Below are positions 20,031 through 27,665 of a DNA stretch of 64,000 bases, in pieces. The notes below the pieces were generated by a model, which made no database searches, was not told where the DNA came from, and was given only the letters and a program-made list of their open reading frames with translations. The stretch covers positions 62,001 to 126,000 of the forward strand of contig NZ_JABVEC010000006.1 in NCBI RefSeq assembly GCF_014323705.1, given 5' to 3'. A program made the translations under genes and the position numbers. The number at the start of each line of letters is the position of its first letter. Within the stretch, counting starts at the first letter, position 1. The stretch is from Actinomadura alba. GTDB taxonomy: Bacteria > Actinomycetota > Actinomycetes > Streptosporangiales > Streptosporangiaceae.

Positions 20031-20675
20031 CTACTCCTGTGCCGAGGGGCCGCCGGGCTTCCACAGGACGTCTCCGTGGTCGGCGTTGACCACCCGGGTC
20101 AGGATGAACACAAGATCCGAGAGCCGGTTGAGGTAGCGCGCGGTCAGTGGGTTGACGCCCCCGGCCGCCGACCGGGTCTCTTCGCCCGGGCCCCCCGCGG
20201 TGCCGTGCGCCTCGATGGCCGCCCAGGTGGAGCGTTCGGCCCGCCGTACGACCGTGCGCGCCACATGGAGCAGCGCCGCTCCGGGCGTACCGCCCGGCAG
20301 GATGAAGCTGCGCAGCGGCCGCAACCGCTCGTTGTGGGCGTCACACGCCTCTTCGAGGCGGGTGATGTAGCCGTCGTCGATCCGCAACGGAGGGTACGGG
20401 GGATCGTCGACGACGGGTGCGCACAGGTCCGCTCCGACATCGAAGAGGTCGTTCTGGATCCGGATGAGCAAAGTGACGATGTCCGCCGGCAGGTCGCCCA
20501 TGGCCACGGCGACCCCGATCGCGCTGTTGGCCTCTTCGACATCGGCGTACGCGGCCAGCCGCGGATCGGTCTTGGCCGTCCTGCTGCCGTCGCCCAGCCC
20601 GGTCGTGCCGTCGTCACCGGTCTTCGTGTAGATCCGGGACAGTACGACCGGTGTCTCTTCACGTTTCGTCGCCAT
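20031..20675 (-). CDS. Cob(I)alamin adenosyltransferase, PduO type
   Basis: A 214-aa enzyme transferring the adenosyl group of ATP to cob(I)alamin, making coenzyme B12. Signature N-terminal TKTGDDGTTGL, then DVEEANSAIG, IQNDLFDVGADLC and the C-terminal RYLNRLSDLVFILTRVVN with the conserved Arg-Leu-Ser-Asp. The ATG at 20675 is preferred over an upstream in-frame GTG. In mycobacteria (Rv1314c) it also lies just past the atp operon. It supplies the cofactor needed by the mutase encoded at 48234. Confidence 0.95.
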   Translation of the reverse strand: MATKREETPVVLSRIYTKTGDDGTTGLGDGSRTAKTDPRLAAYADVEEANSAIGVAVAMGDLPADIVTLLIRIQNDLFDVGADLCAPVVDDPPYPPLRIDDGYITRLEEACDAHNERLRPLRSFILPGGTPGAALLHVARTVVRRAERSTWAAIEAHGTAGGPGEETRSAAGGVNPLTARYLNRLSDLVFILTRVVNADHGDVLWKPGGPSAQE

Positions 20676-20778
20676 ACGCGCCACCCTAGACGCAGGCACG
20701 GAGAGTGACCGACGCCGTCCCCGGCGGCCGGCGCGGTTTGGCGAGGCCCTTAGAGACCGAGGTGTCCGGCGCGGATGC

Positions 20779-20904
20779 GGCGTGCGTCATTCCGTCCGTG
20801 ATCATGCAGTTGTTCGCGGCTGGAGTGTTGGGTGTGTGGCGGGTGGTGAATAAGTGCGTGATCACGGCGGTGAGGGGCCGGGCTGGTCTGGGTGTCGATC
20901 AAGC
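20779..20904. repeat. 126-bp direct repeat, copy 1
   Basis: Aligns to 21084-21209 without gaps, with six mismatches by my count, 305 bases apart. Inside, CCGTGATCATGCA (20796-20808) faces its near-complement at 20855-20867 (one mismatch), so each copy holds a 72-bp element bounded by 13-bp inverted repeats. The copy ends in TCGATCAAGC. No transposase is encoded. It looks like a non-autonomous, MITE-like or regulatory repeat. Confidence 0.8.
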
Positions 20905-20940
20905 ATTGGGGTACTTCTACGTGCCTTAATGCTTGATCGA
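20895..20940. repeat. 13-bp perfect inverted repeat at the edge of repeat copy 1
   Basis: TCGATCAAGCATT (20895-20907) and its exact complement (20928-20940) flank a 20-base loop. The left arm overlaps the right end of repeat copy 1. Copy 2 has only the first ten bases of the left arm and no right arm. Confidence 0.75.
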
Positions 20941-21083
20941 CTGCGTGCCGTGGGTCAGAGCGCGGGGTCGGGCCTTCGGAAGAGGGCCGTGCCGACCGTG
21001 CCGAGCGTCAGTGCGATGGCGGTCAGGGCCACCAGTGGCGTCACGTGAGTTCTGTGGCGGGCAGTGCGGGGACGTGGCTGAAT

Positions 21084-21209
21084 GGCGTGCGTTATTCCGT
21101 CCGTGATCATGCAGTTGTTCGCGCCTGGAGTGTTGGGTGTGTGGCGGGTGGTGAATAAGTGCATGATCACGGCGGTGAGGGGCCGGTCTGCTTTGGGTGT
21201 CGATCAAGC
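21084..21209. repeat. 126-bp direct repeat, copy 2
   Basis: Second copy of the element at 20779-20904. Its internal 13-bp inverted repeat (21101-21113 and 21160-21172) is perfect. It sits between the intergenic spacer and the 3' end of the TetR gene. Confidence 0.8.
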
Positions 21210-21263
21210 CTGGCCGAGATGGAACCCGGCTCTTTGTGGCACGACCCGTTAGTCCGGCCGGGT

Positions 21264-21872
21264 TCAGTTCGGCAGGGCCGAGAGGAAGATGTACTGCGCG
21301 GTTCTGAGCAGATCGTCCTCGGTGGGCCGAGGATCGCCCTGGACGCCCGTCGTGATCAGCTCCTGGACGGCTCCGATCAGCCCGATCGCCAGGTTGTGGT
21401 GGTCGATCTCCTCGAGCACCGTGTGGTCGCGCATCAGCCCGGCCATGAGCGCGGCGAACTCGTTGACGGTGCGCAGCCGCTGTGGCACGAGTGGGTCACC
21501 GGCCCGCCGGACCTCGACATGGGCGATGCGGGCCCGGCGCTCATCACTGATCATGTAGCGGATGTAGGCGCAGAGCCCCGCGCGGACGAGGTCGCGGGGG
21601 GCGTCACCCGCCTGGTCGAGCGCGCTCCGCACGATCGCCATGGCCTCGTCGACGATGTCGCTGTAGACGGCGCTGAGAACGGCCTCTCGTCCATCGAAGC
21701 ACTGGTAGAAGGCCCGGGTTGAGATCTTGGCGTCCGCGCACAGAAGGTCGATGGTGGTGGCGGGATAACCCTGGGTCCCGAACCGGTCGAAGGCTGCGGC
21801 CAGCACGCGTCCCCGGCGCTCTGCCACCCGCTCCTGCGCGGACAGCCCCCGGTAGGTTCGTGACTCGCTCAT
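21264..21872 (-). CDS. TetR/AcrR family transcriptional regulator
   Basis: A 202-aa regulator. The N-terminal helix-turn-helix (about 15-65) reads RRGRVLAAAFDRFGTQGYPATTIDLLC...STRAFYQCFDGREAVLSAVY, the TetR signature. The C-terminal ligand-binding helical domain has MISDERRARIAHVEVRRAG as in regulators of transport or lipid genes. The ATG at 21872 has AGGGGGG six bases upstream; upstream in-frame codons are rejected. Target unknown; candidates are its own promoter, the 38-aa gene just upstream or the ABC/two-component operon beyond. Confidence 0.92.
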   Translation of the reverse strand: MSESRTYRGLSAQERVAERRGRVLAAAFDRFGTQGYPATTIDLLCADAKISTRAFYQCFDGREAVLSAVYSDIVDEAMAIVRSALDQAGDAPRDLVRAGLCAYIRYMISDERRARIAHVEVRRAGDPLVPQRLRTVNEFAALMAGLMRDHTVLEEIDHHNLAIGLIGAVQELITTGVQGDPRPTEDDLLRTAQYIFLSALPN

Positions 21873-22138
21873 ACGCCCCCCTTCCCCGCGCGAAGATATT
21901 CGCATGGCGCGCGTGGCCGTACCCGGTGAAGGCCCAGGTGAGAGGGTTGCCGGAAGGTGATAGTCCACTGTGCGGCCGGTACGGGGCGGAGCCGGAGGCG
22001 GGGCGGCCGGCCGTGCCTTCCGGCCGGGGACCGGCCGGAAAGGAGAACGCCCCCGCCGCGCCTCCCGGAAGGGGAGGGGACGAGGGCGTCCGCCGGAACG
22101 GCATCCGGGCAGTTCGACCGGAGCCGGCTTGCCTCGGG

Positions 22139-22255
22139 TCACCGGGTCTTCGCCTGGCGGGCGCGGCGGATGCGGCCGGCCTTCTTCGCCTCGGCCTGTA
22201 GGCGCCGGAGGCGGTCGTCGGCGATTGCCTTCATGACGCCGGTGTGCGGGTTCAT
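22139..22255 (-). CDS. Small basic protein, 38 aa
   Basis: An ATG at 22255 preceded by a clear GGAGAA ribosome site opens a 38-codon frame ending at TGA. The product begins MNPHTGVMKAIADDRLRRL and ends in QAKTR; it has about eleven Arg/Lys residues and no hydrophobic segment, and is predicted to be one long amphipathic, strongly basic helix that could bind nucleic acid or ribosomes. It lies upstream of TetR in the same direction, 266 bases away. It resembles the very short basic proteins that recur near regulators in actinomycetes, but I cannot name a family. Confidence 0.6.
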   Translation of the reverse strand: MNPHTGVMKAIADDRLRRLQAEAKKAGRIRRARQAKTR

Positions 22256-22314
22256 GGTGTTTCTCCTCTGTCGCCGGGCCGGTCCGTTCCGGCCCTACGA
22301 CTACAAGGTTCGTT

Positions 22315-22398
22315 CTAAGGCGGGGTGGGCCACATCGGGATGACGCCCTATCTCCGGCGGTCCCGCCGCCTTAGGGCCCCCGGCCCCGCCTTAGGCGG
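22315..22398. repeat. Three CCGCCTTAG-type sites upstream of the 38-aa gene
   Basis: CTAAGGCGG at 22315-22323, CCGCCTTAG at 22366-22374 and CCGCCTTAGGCGG at 22386-22398 (arms CCGCC/GGCGG). They are in opposite orientations in the gap between the response regulator stop (22486) and the small-protein start, where an operator or an RNA hairpin would be expected. Confidence 0.5.
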
Positions 22399-22485
22399 CT
22401 CACCGCGGCCGCCCGGCGTGGGACATCACCCCTCAGACCACGGCCGAGCGGTGCGCCGCTCGACCGGTACGGCACGGGCGACAGA

Positions 22486-23106
22486 TCATGCCCGAGGCAG
22501 GATTCCGCGCTCCAGAGCCGTGGTCACCGCCGCGGTGCGGTCGGACACGCTGAGCTTGCCGAAGGTCCGCAGCAGGTGCGTCTTGACGGTCGCCTCGCTG
22601 ATGAAGAGCTCCCGCCCGATCTCGGCGTTCGTGCGACCTCGCGCGACGAGGCTCAGTACCTCGACCTCGCGCGGCGACAGGTCCACCGGGCTGCGCATGC
22701 GAGAGACGAGCTTGGCCGCCACTGACGGCGCCAGCACGGTCTCGCCGCGCGCGGCGGCCCGGATCGCCTGCGCCAGGTCCTGCCGCGTCGCGTCCTTGAG
22801 CAGGTAGCCCGCGGCTCCGGCCTCGACCGCGCGCAGGATGTCGGCGTCGGTCTCGTACGTCGTCAGCACCACGACGCGGGTTCCCGGGCGCTGGGCGAGC
22901 ACCCTGGCGGTCGCCTCGACCCCGTCGGCGCCGGGCATCCGCAGGTCCATCAGCACGACGTCGGGCGCGTGCTTGCGCACCGCCGCCACCGCCTCGGCCG
23001 CGCCGGCCGCCTCGGCGACCACCTGGAGGCCGGGTTCGTCGGAGAGCATGCCGCGAAGCCCTTCACGTACGACGGGATGGTCGTCTACCAGCAGCACACT
23101 GATCAC
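22486..23106 (-). CDS. Response regulator, NarL/LuxR family
   Basis: A 206-aa regulator: receiver domain with VDDHPVVREGLRGML and phospho-acceptor Asp54 in VLMDLRMPG, conserved Lys in YLLKDATRQ, and a C-terminal LuxR helix-turn-helix (LSPREVEVLSLVARGRTNAEIGRELFISEATVKTHL). GTG at 23106 is taken as start; a TTG at 23121 that overlaps the kinase stop is an alternative. It forms the last gene of an ATPase-permease-kinase-regulator operon and probably controls that exporter. Confidence 0.93.
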   Translation of the reverse strand: MISVLLVDDHPVVREGLRGMLSDEPGLQVVAEAAGAAEAVAAVRKHAPDVVLMDLRMPGADGVEATARVLAQRPGTRVVVLTTYETDADILRAVEAGAAGYLLKDATRQDLAQAIRAAARGETVLAPSVAAKLVSRMRSPVDLSPREVEVLSLVARGRTNAEIGRELFISEATVKTHLLRTFGKLSVSDRTAAVTTALERGILPRA

Positions 23107-23117
23107 AGGGGAGGACG

Positions 23118-24335
23118 TCAAGAGGGGACCTCGATGGTGAGGGTGGTGCCATGACCTGGGGAGCTGTCGATGATCATGGTGCCGCCGATCTGGCCGACCC
23201 GTTCGCGCATGCCCCGCAGGCCCCAATGCCCACCCGGGCCGGAGTCGACCGCCGACTCGTCGAATCCCGCGCCGTCGTCGCACACCTCCAGGCGCACCAC
23301 GCCGTCGCCGTAGGACACCCGCACGGCCACGTCGCGGGCGCCGGCGTGCTTGCGGACATTGGCCAGGGCCTCCTGGGCGGTGCGCAGCAGTACGACCTCG
23401 GCGGCCGGAGGCAGGGTTCGAGGCTCGCCGAGGGTCTCGTAGGAGGTCGTGCCGTCGATCTCCTCACCGAGCCGCTCCGTCAGCCGCCGTACGGCCTCGG
23501 CCAGTGGTGCCGAGCCGAGGGACGGTGGTGCCAGGGCCGCGGTCAGGGCGCGCGCCTCGGCCAGATTCTCACGTGCGGTGCGCTCCGCCAGCTCGAGCGG
23601 ACGCCGCGCTCCCTCGCCCGCATGCGGCTCGGCGGCCTGCAACAGCATGAGGATGCTGGTGAAGCCCTGGGCGAGCGTGTCATGGATCTCGCTGCTCAGC
23701 CGCTGCCGCTCGGCGAGCACGCCCGCCCGGTGATGTGCCGTGGCGAGCTCGGTCCGAGTGGCCTCGAGCTGCTCGATGAGCTCGGCGCGCTCCCTGCTCT
23801 GGGCGATGATTCGGTCGACCCACGCGCCGTACGCGACCGAGGACGTCGTCACGATGGCGGTGATGGCGATGAGGGTCACCCCGGTCCCGGGCCTCTGGTC
23901 GGACAGCAGCCAGAGGCCCGGGGCCAGGTTCATCATCACGACCACGGAGACCGCCGCACGTACCGGCAGCAGCATGAAGATGTGCGGAAGCAGGGCGAAC
24001 TGCATGAACCAGCTCGTCTGTTCCAATGCGGCCGACGCCGCGAACAGCGCCGCCGCGACGCCGACGTACCACACCCCGGCCCGGCTGGGCCGCTCACCCG
24101 CGAGGCCGCGCCGGCCGGCCACGAGGTAGGCGGGGGCGAGCAGTACGAGCAGCGCGCCCGCGATCAGGCGATCGATCGCCGGCCCGTCCTGCAGCTCGAC
24201 GATCACGATGGTCGCGATGAGCACCAGGGCGAAGTAACCGTCCCTGGGGGCCGGCCCCCCGCGCTGCCAGGCGTGTTCGCGGGGCGTCGCCGTCGCCGGT
24301 GTCGCCGTCGTCTCGGCCATCGCCGCGGCCTTCAT
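23118..24335 (-). CDS. Two-component sensor histidine kinase (HisKA_3)
   Basis: A 405-aa kinase with about five or six membrane helices in the N-terminal 160 residues and almost no extracytoplasmic loop, suggesting it senses the membrane or the neighbouring transporter. A coiled linker leads to the phospho-acceptor helix RLSSEIHDTLAQGFTSILMLLQ, then HATPase_c (EALANVRKHAGA, DDGAGFD, GLRGMRERVGQIGG). The ATG overlaps the permease stop as ATGA, so the two are translationally coupled. This layout is typical of DesK/LiaS-like kinases paired with drug or lipid exporters. Confidence 0.93.
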   Translation of the reverse strand: MKAAAMAETTATPATATPREHAWQRGGPAPRDGYFALVLIATIVIVELQDGPAIDRLIAGALLVLLAPAYLVAGRRGLAGERPSRAGVWYVGVAAALFAASAALEQTSWFMQFALLPHIFMLLPVRAAVSVVVMMNLAPGLWLLSDQRPGTGVTLIAITAIVTTSSVAYGAWVDRIIAQSRERAELIEQLEATRTELATAHHRAGVLAERQRLSSEIHDTLAQGFTSILMLLQAAEPHAGEGARRPLELAERTARENLAEARALTAALAPPSLGSAPLAEAVRRLTERLGEEIDGTTSYETLGEPRTLPPAAEVVLLRTAQEALANVRKHAGARDVAVRVSYGDGVVRLEVCDDGAGFDESAVDSGPGGHWGLRGMRERVGQIGGTMIIDSSPGHGTTLTIEVPS

Positions 24336-25162
24336 CGGTCGTCGCGCCGCTTCCAGCGGAAGGTGGTCAGGCACAGGGCCAGACCCGCCGCACACCAGAG
24401 GCTCAGCATGAGGGCCACCCGCCCGTGTTCCCAGCTCGGCACCGGTTCTTGTACGAGAAGCGTGTCGGGCAGCAGCGCGGATCGCAACCCCTGGCACATC
24501 CACTTGAGAGGGAACAGGGCGGAGAGCTGCTGGACCGCCTTCGGCAGGTCGCCGAACATGAAGAACACCCCTGAGGTGAACTGCAGCACCAGGAAGGGCA
24601 CGTTGAGCACGGTCGAGGCGCTCCGGTGCGATCTCGGCACGCTGCTGATCGCGATGCCGAGGAGCGTGCAGGACGCCACACCGAGCATGAAGACCCAGCC
24701 GAAGGTGATCCATCGGCCGAGGTCGCCGGGCGGCTCCAGGCCGTACAGCACCGTCCCGATCACCAGGAGCAGGGCCGTCTCCAGGACCGAGAGCACCAAC
24801 GCGCAGATCGTCTTGCCGATGAAGTAGGCGGACCGCGGCATCGGCGACCCGTACAGGCGCTTGAGCGTGCCGTCGTCACGCTCGGTCGCGATGCCGACGC
24901 CGATGCCGACGAAGGTCGTGGACATGATGCCGGCGGCGATGATCCCGGCCGAAAGGTACTGCCGGTAGTCGATGCCGGTGGCACCGATCTCACCGTTCAG
25001 GATCGCGCCGAGGACGACCAGAAGTATGACCGGCATGGCGAACGTGAAGAGGACCGCCTCTTTCTCGCGGAAGAAGCTCTTGACCTCCAGACCGCCGCGG
25101 GACAGGCCGACGCGCAGCGGTGCGGGGAGTGTGGCGGTCCGCATGGCGTTTCGGGAACTCAT
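24332..25162 (-). CDS. ABC-2 type exporter permease
   Basis: A 276-aa permease with six predicted membrane helices and the ABC2_membrane pattern: an N-terminal cytosolic segment, EVKSFFREKEAVLFTFAMPVILLVVLGAILN, then TERDDGTLKRLYGSPMPRSAYFIGKT in the coupling loop. It works with the ATPase whose stop overlaps its start (ATGA). Substrates of such DrrB-like permeases are drugs, lipids or lantibiotics; none can be read here. Confidence 0.92.
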   Translation of the reverse strand: MSSRNAMRTATLPAPLRVGLSRGGLEVKSFFREKEAVLFTFAMPVILLVVLGAILNGEIGATGIDYRQYLSAGIIAAGIMSTTFVGIGVGIATERDDGTLKRLYGSPMPRSAYFIGKTICALVLSVLETALLLVIGTVLYGLEPPGDLGRWITFGWVFMLGVASCTLLGIAISSVPRSHRSASTVLNVPFLVLQFTSGVFFMFGDLPKAVQQLSALFPLKWMCQGLRSALLPDTLLVQEPVPSWEHGRVALMLSLWCAAGLALCLTTFRWKRRDDR

Positions 25163-26001
25163 GCCGGTCCTCCGATCATGCTCAGGTACATGTCCTCCAG
25201 GGAGGGGCGGGTCACGGTGAGCTCGGGGATCTCGCCGCCGAACCGTTCGCTCAGCTCCGCGATCACCTGGGTCGGCGTGTCGGTCTCGATGACTCCGCGT
25301 TCGGAGCCGGAGTCGAGCCAGCCGACCCGTGCGGTGGCGGCGGAGCGCCCGCCGAGTTCGCCGGGCGTGTTCACCTCGAGAATCCGCCCCCGGGCGATCA
25401 CGGCCACCCGGTCCGCCAGCGCCTCGGCCTCGTCCAGGTAGTGCGTCGTCAGCAGGATCGTCGTGCCGCCGTGGGAGAGGTCCTCGATGAGCTTCCAGAA
25501 CCGGCGGCGCGCCTCTGGGTCGAACCCGGTGGTCGGCTCGTCCAGGAAGAGAAGCTCGGGCCGGCCGATGATCCCCAGCGCGACGTCCACCCGCCTGCGC
25601 TGGCCGCCCGACAGCCGGCCCAGCCGCACGCCCGCCTTCTCGGAGAGCCCCACCGCGTGGATCACCGCCTCCGGGTCACTCGGCTCCGGGTGGTAACCGG
25701 CGAAGTGCCGGACCATCTCTCGAACGGTCAGTTCCGATGAGTCGCCCGAGGTCTGCGGCACGATGCCGAGGCGGCTCCGCCACTCCCGGGTTGCGCGCCC
25801 GGGATCGCACCCGAGCACTCGCACCTCGCCGGAGTCACGTCGCCGATGGCCCTCGAGTATCTCGACGGTCGTGCTCTTGCCCGCGCCGTTCGGGCCGAGC
25901 AGCGCGAAGACCTCGCCCTGAGCGATGTCGAGGTCGATGCCGTCGACCGCCTTGTTCGCGCCGTAGCTCTTGCGCAGGTCGCGTACTTCCACTGCTGTCA
26001 T
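25159..26001 (-). CDS. ABC exporter ATP-binding protein (DrrA-like)
   Basis: A 280-aa nucleotide-binding protein. Walker A GPNGAGKST (36-44), signature LSGGQRRRVDVALG, Walker B LLFLDEPTTGFD and an H-loop in LLTTHYLDEAE, followed by a C-terminal regulatory extension (WLDSGSERGVIETDTPTQVIAELSERFG) as in DrrA-type exporters. ATG at 26001 is the family start. First gene of the four-gene coupled operon running to 22486. Confidence 0.95.
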   Translation of the reverse strand: MTAVEVRDLRKSYGANKAVDGIDLDIAQGEVFALLGPNGAGKSTTVEILEGHRRRDSGEVRVLGCDPGRATREWRSRLGIVPQTSGDSSELTVREMVRHFAGYHPEPSDPEAVIHAVGLSEKAGVRLGRLSGGQRRRVDVALGIIGRPELLFLDEPTTGFDPEARRRFWKLIEDLSHGGTTILLTTHYLDEAEALADRVAVIARGRILEVNTPGELGGRSAATARVGWLDSGSERGVIETDTPTQVIAELSERFGGEIPELTVTRPSLEDMYLSMIGGPA

Positions 26002-26035
26002 GGATCCAGCGTCCGCCCGCCACAGGCCGCGCGGA

Positions 26036-26076
26036 GTCCACCGACCGGTCATGCGTCCGTCCACCGAACGGTGGAC
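26036..26076. promoter_or_regulatory. Candidate operator in front of the ABC/two-component operon
   Basis: A near-perfect palindrome GTCCACCG-AA-CGGTGGAC (26059-26076) is preceded by another GTCCACCG (26036-26043) joined to a GACCGGTC palindrome (26043-26050). The repeat of one half-site 23 bases apart is the pattern expected for a dimeric regulator. It sits 35-75 bases before the ATPase start and about 86-126 before the divergent sigma gene. Confidence 0.55.
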
Positions 26077-26161
26077 ACGGGCGTCCCCCCATCACCGGGT
26101 GTCGCTCCGTAGGCTCGGTTCTCGTCCGGCCGCCAACCTTTTCCGGACCCTCGTGCGTGCT

Positions 26162-26710
26162 ATGGCCGTGAGTGAGACGACAACGAGAGCGTCACCTCTG
26201 AGTGACGCGGCGTACACCGCCTTCGTCGAGGTGGCGTGGGACCGGCATCTGCGGGTCGCCACGCTGCTCACCGGCGACGCCCACCGGGCCGAGGAACTGC
26301 TTCAGGACTGCCTGGTGGAGCTCTATGTGCGGTGGCCGCGCGTGTCAAAGAGCGGTGATCCGCACGCGTACCTGCGCCGGATGCTGGTCAACGGGAACGT
26401 GAGCTGGTGGCGGCGCCGGCGGCGGGAGTTGCTCACCGCCGAGACGCCGGACCGCGCGGATCCGCTGTCGGCACCGCGTGAACCGCACGAGGAACTGCGG
26501 CGTGCGCTGCTCGCCCTGCCCCGGCAGCAGCGGGCCGTCGTCGTGCTCCGGCACTTCGACGACCTCACCGAGAAGGCGGTGGCGGCCGCGCTGGGATGCA
26601 CCGTCGGCACCGTCGGCACCGTCAAGAGTCAGCATTTCCGGGCGATGGCACGGCTGCGGGAACTCCTGCACCCCGTCGGCCTGGACGAACCGAAGGAGGC
26701 GGCACTGTGA
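26162..26710 (+). CDS. ECF sigma factor, SigE-like group
   Basis: A 182-aa sigma factor: sigma-70 region 2 (about 14-75, AYTAFVEVAWDRHLRVATLLTGDAHRAEELLQDCLVELYVRWPRV) and region 4 (about 110-165, LLALPRQQRAVVVLRHFDDLTEKAVAAALG). The -35-recognition helix-turn-helix reads CTVGTVGTVKSQ, where relatives have one VGTVKSQ: a 9-bp in-frame duplication adds three residues. ATG at 26162 or GTG at 26168. The stop overlaps the next gene's GTG by three bases, the usual sigma/anti-sigma coupling. Confidence 0.9.
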   Translation: MAVSETTTRASPLSDAAYTAFVEVAWDRHLRVATLLTGDAHRAEELLQDCLVELYVRWPRVSKSGDPHAYLRRMLVNGNVSWWRRRRRELLTAETPDRADPLSAPREPHEELRRALLALPRQQRAVVVLRHFDDLTEKAVAAALGCTVGTVGTVKSQHFRAMARLRELLHPVGLDEPKEAAL

Positions 26711-27551
26711 GCATGGAACAGGATCCACTGTCGGTCGCGCTGCGCGACCTGGCCGACCGGCAGACGGTCCCCGCGGCGCCGGTCGAGCAGGTGCTCCGGC
26801 GGGGACGCCGCGCCAAGCGTGTCCGGGCGGCCGGGCTCACCGCGGTGGGCGCCGCCGCCGCCGCCGTCGTCGCCGGCGCTCTCGGGATCGGTGGGGCGGC
26901 GCCCCCGGAACCCGCGCCGGGCGTCGCGGTCTCCTCGGAGGCCGTGCTGACGCCCACCATGCGCCTGGCCGCGGCGGCGGACAGGACGGCGCGGAACACC
27001 TTCCGGCTGAAGTGGACCTATGTGATCTCACAGCGAGGAGGCGCGGACGCTAAGGAGATCTATGTCGGCGCCTTCGATCCCGTGCACCGCCGGGGCTACC
27101 TGAACGGCCCGGTCAGCGGGATGACACAGCGGTTCATCGGCGATGACGCCTACGTGTGGCGCGGCAAGTGGCAGAAGCGGCCCGGGCGTCCGACGGACGC
27201 CGCGGTGGGAACCTATGGTGCACCCGGCCAGCTCAGCGCACTCGAGCTCTCCACAGCTCCCGGCACGTTCCTCAAGAAGCTCCAAGCCCTCGGGAAGGTC
27301 ACCTATGTCGGGCGCTCCGGCAGCGGCGGAGCGGCCGTGGAGCGGTACTCGTTCACCTATGCGAACAGGGCACGACCACGACGGGCTCGTTCGAGGTCGC
27401 CGCCGACCTGATCAAGAAGGTCGTCCAGCGGACGACGGTGAAGAGCCCGGATCCGAAGGTCGCGGACGCCGACCCCGTCACGTTCACCGTCACCGCCGAC
27501 TTCTCCGACTACGGCGTCCCGGTAGCGGTCGAACCGCCCGTCCTGAAGTGA
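26707..27551 (+). pseudogene. Membrane-anchored partner of the ECF sigma factor, frameshifted
   Basis: GTG at 26707 overlaps the sigma stop. The frame encodes a cytosolic N-terminus (about 1-45, LRRGRRAKRVR), one membrane helix (about 46-68) and an extracytoplasmic domain up to RYSFTYA at 27363. It then runs into unrelated Arg-rich sequence and stops at 27411. From 27363 the next frame continues sensibly as EQGTTTTGSFEVAADLIKKV through DFSDYGVPVAVEPPVLK to 27551. One base appears lost near 27361-27363. This is either a real inactivating frameshift or a sequencing error. The intact product would resemble a membrane anti-sigma/sensor protein. Confidence 0.75.
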
Positions 27552-27568
27552 TCTCTGACTAAGCGGTC

Positions 27569-27589
27569 CCGCCCACTCGGCGTGGGCGG
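27569..27589 (+). terminator. Hairpin terminator after sigma/partner pair
   Basis: Perfect 8-bp stem CCGCCCAC/GTGGGCGG with a 5-base loop, 18 bases past the end of the frameshifted gene. Confidence 0.6.
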
Positions 27590-27665
27590 CAAGGTGGCGA
27601 TGGGAAGTTGGGACGGCCTGGTGCCCGACGGGCCGCTTGCCATCCAGTTCTGACAAGGGGGTCTC

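Larger units (their letters stand above)
20676..21263. other. 588-bp repeat-rich intergenic region without a convincing gene
   Basis: Holds the two 126-bp repeats and the adjacent hairpin. Short open frames exist, the best on the minus strand at 20955-21170 with a hydrophobic stretch LVALTAIALTLGTVGTALF near its end. They start inside the repeat, lack a ribosome site and show no family resemblance, so I do not call a gene. In mycobacteria murA lies just past the adenosyltransferase; it is absent here. Confidence 0.5.

Noticed and set aside
20955-21170. Minus-strand 71-codon frame with a hydrophobic segment between the 126-bp repeats
   Set aside because: It starts inside repeat copy 2, lacks a ribosome site and has no family resemblance; treated as part of the noncoding repeat region.
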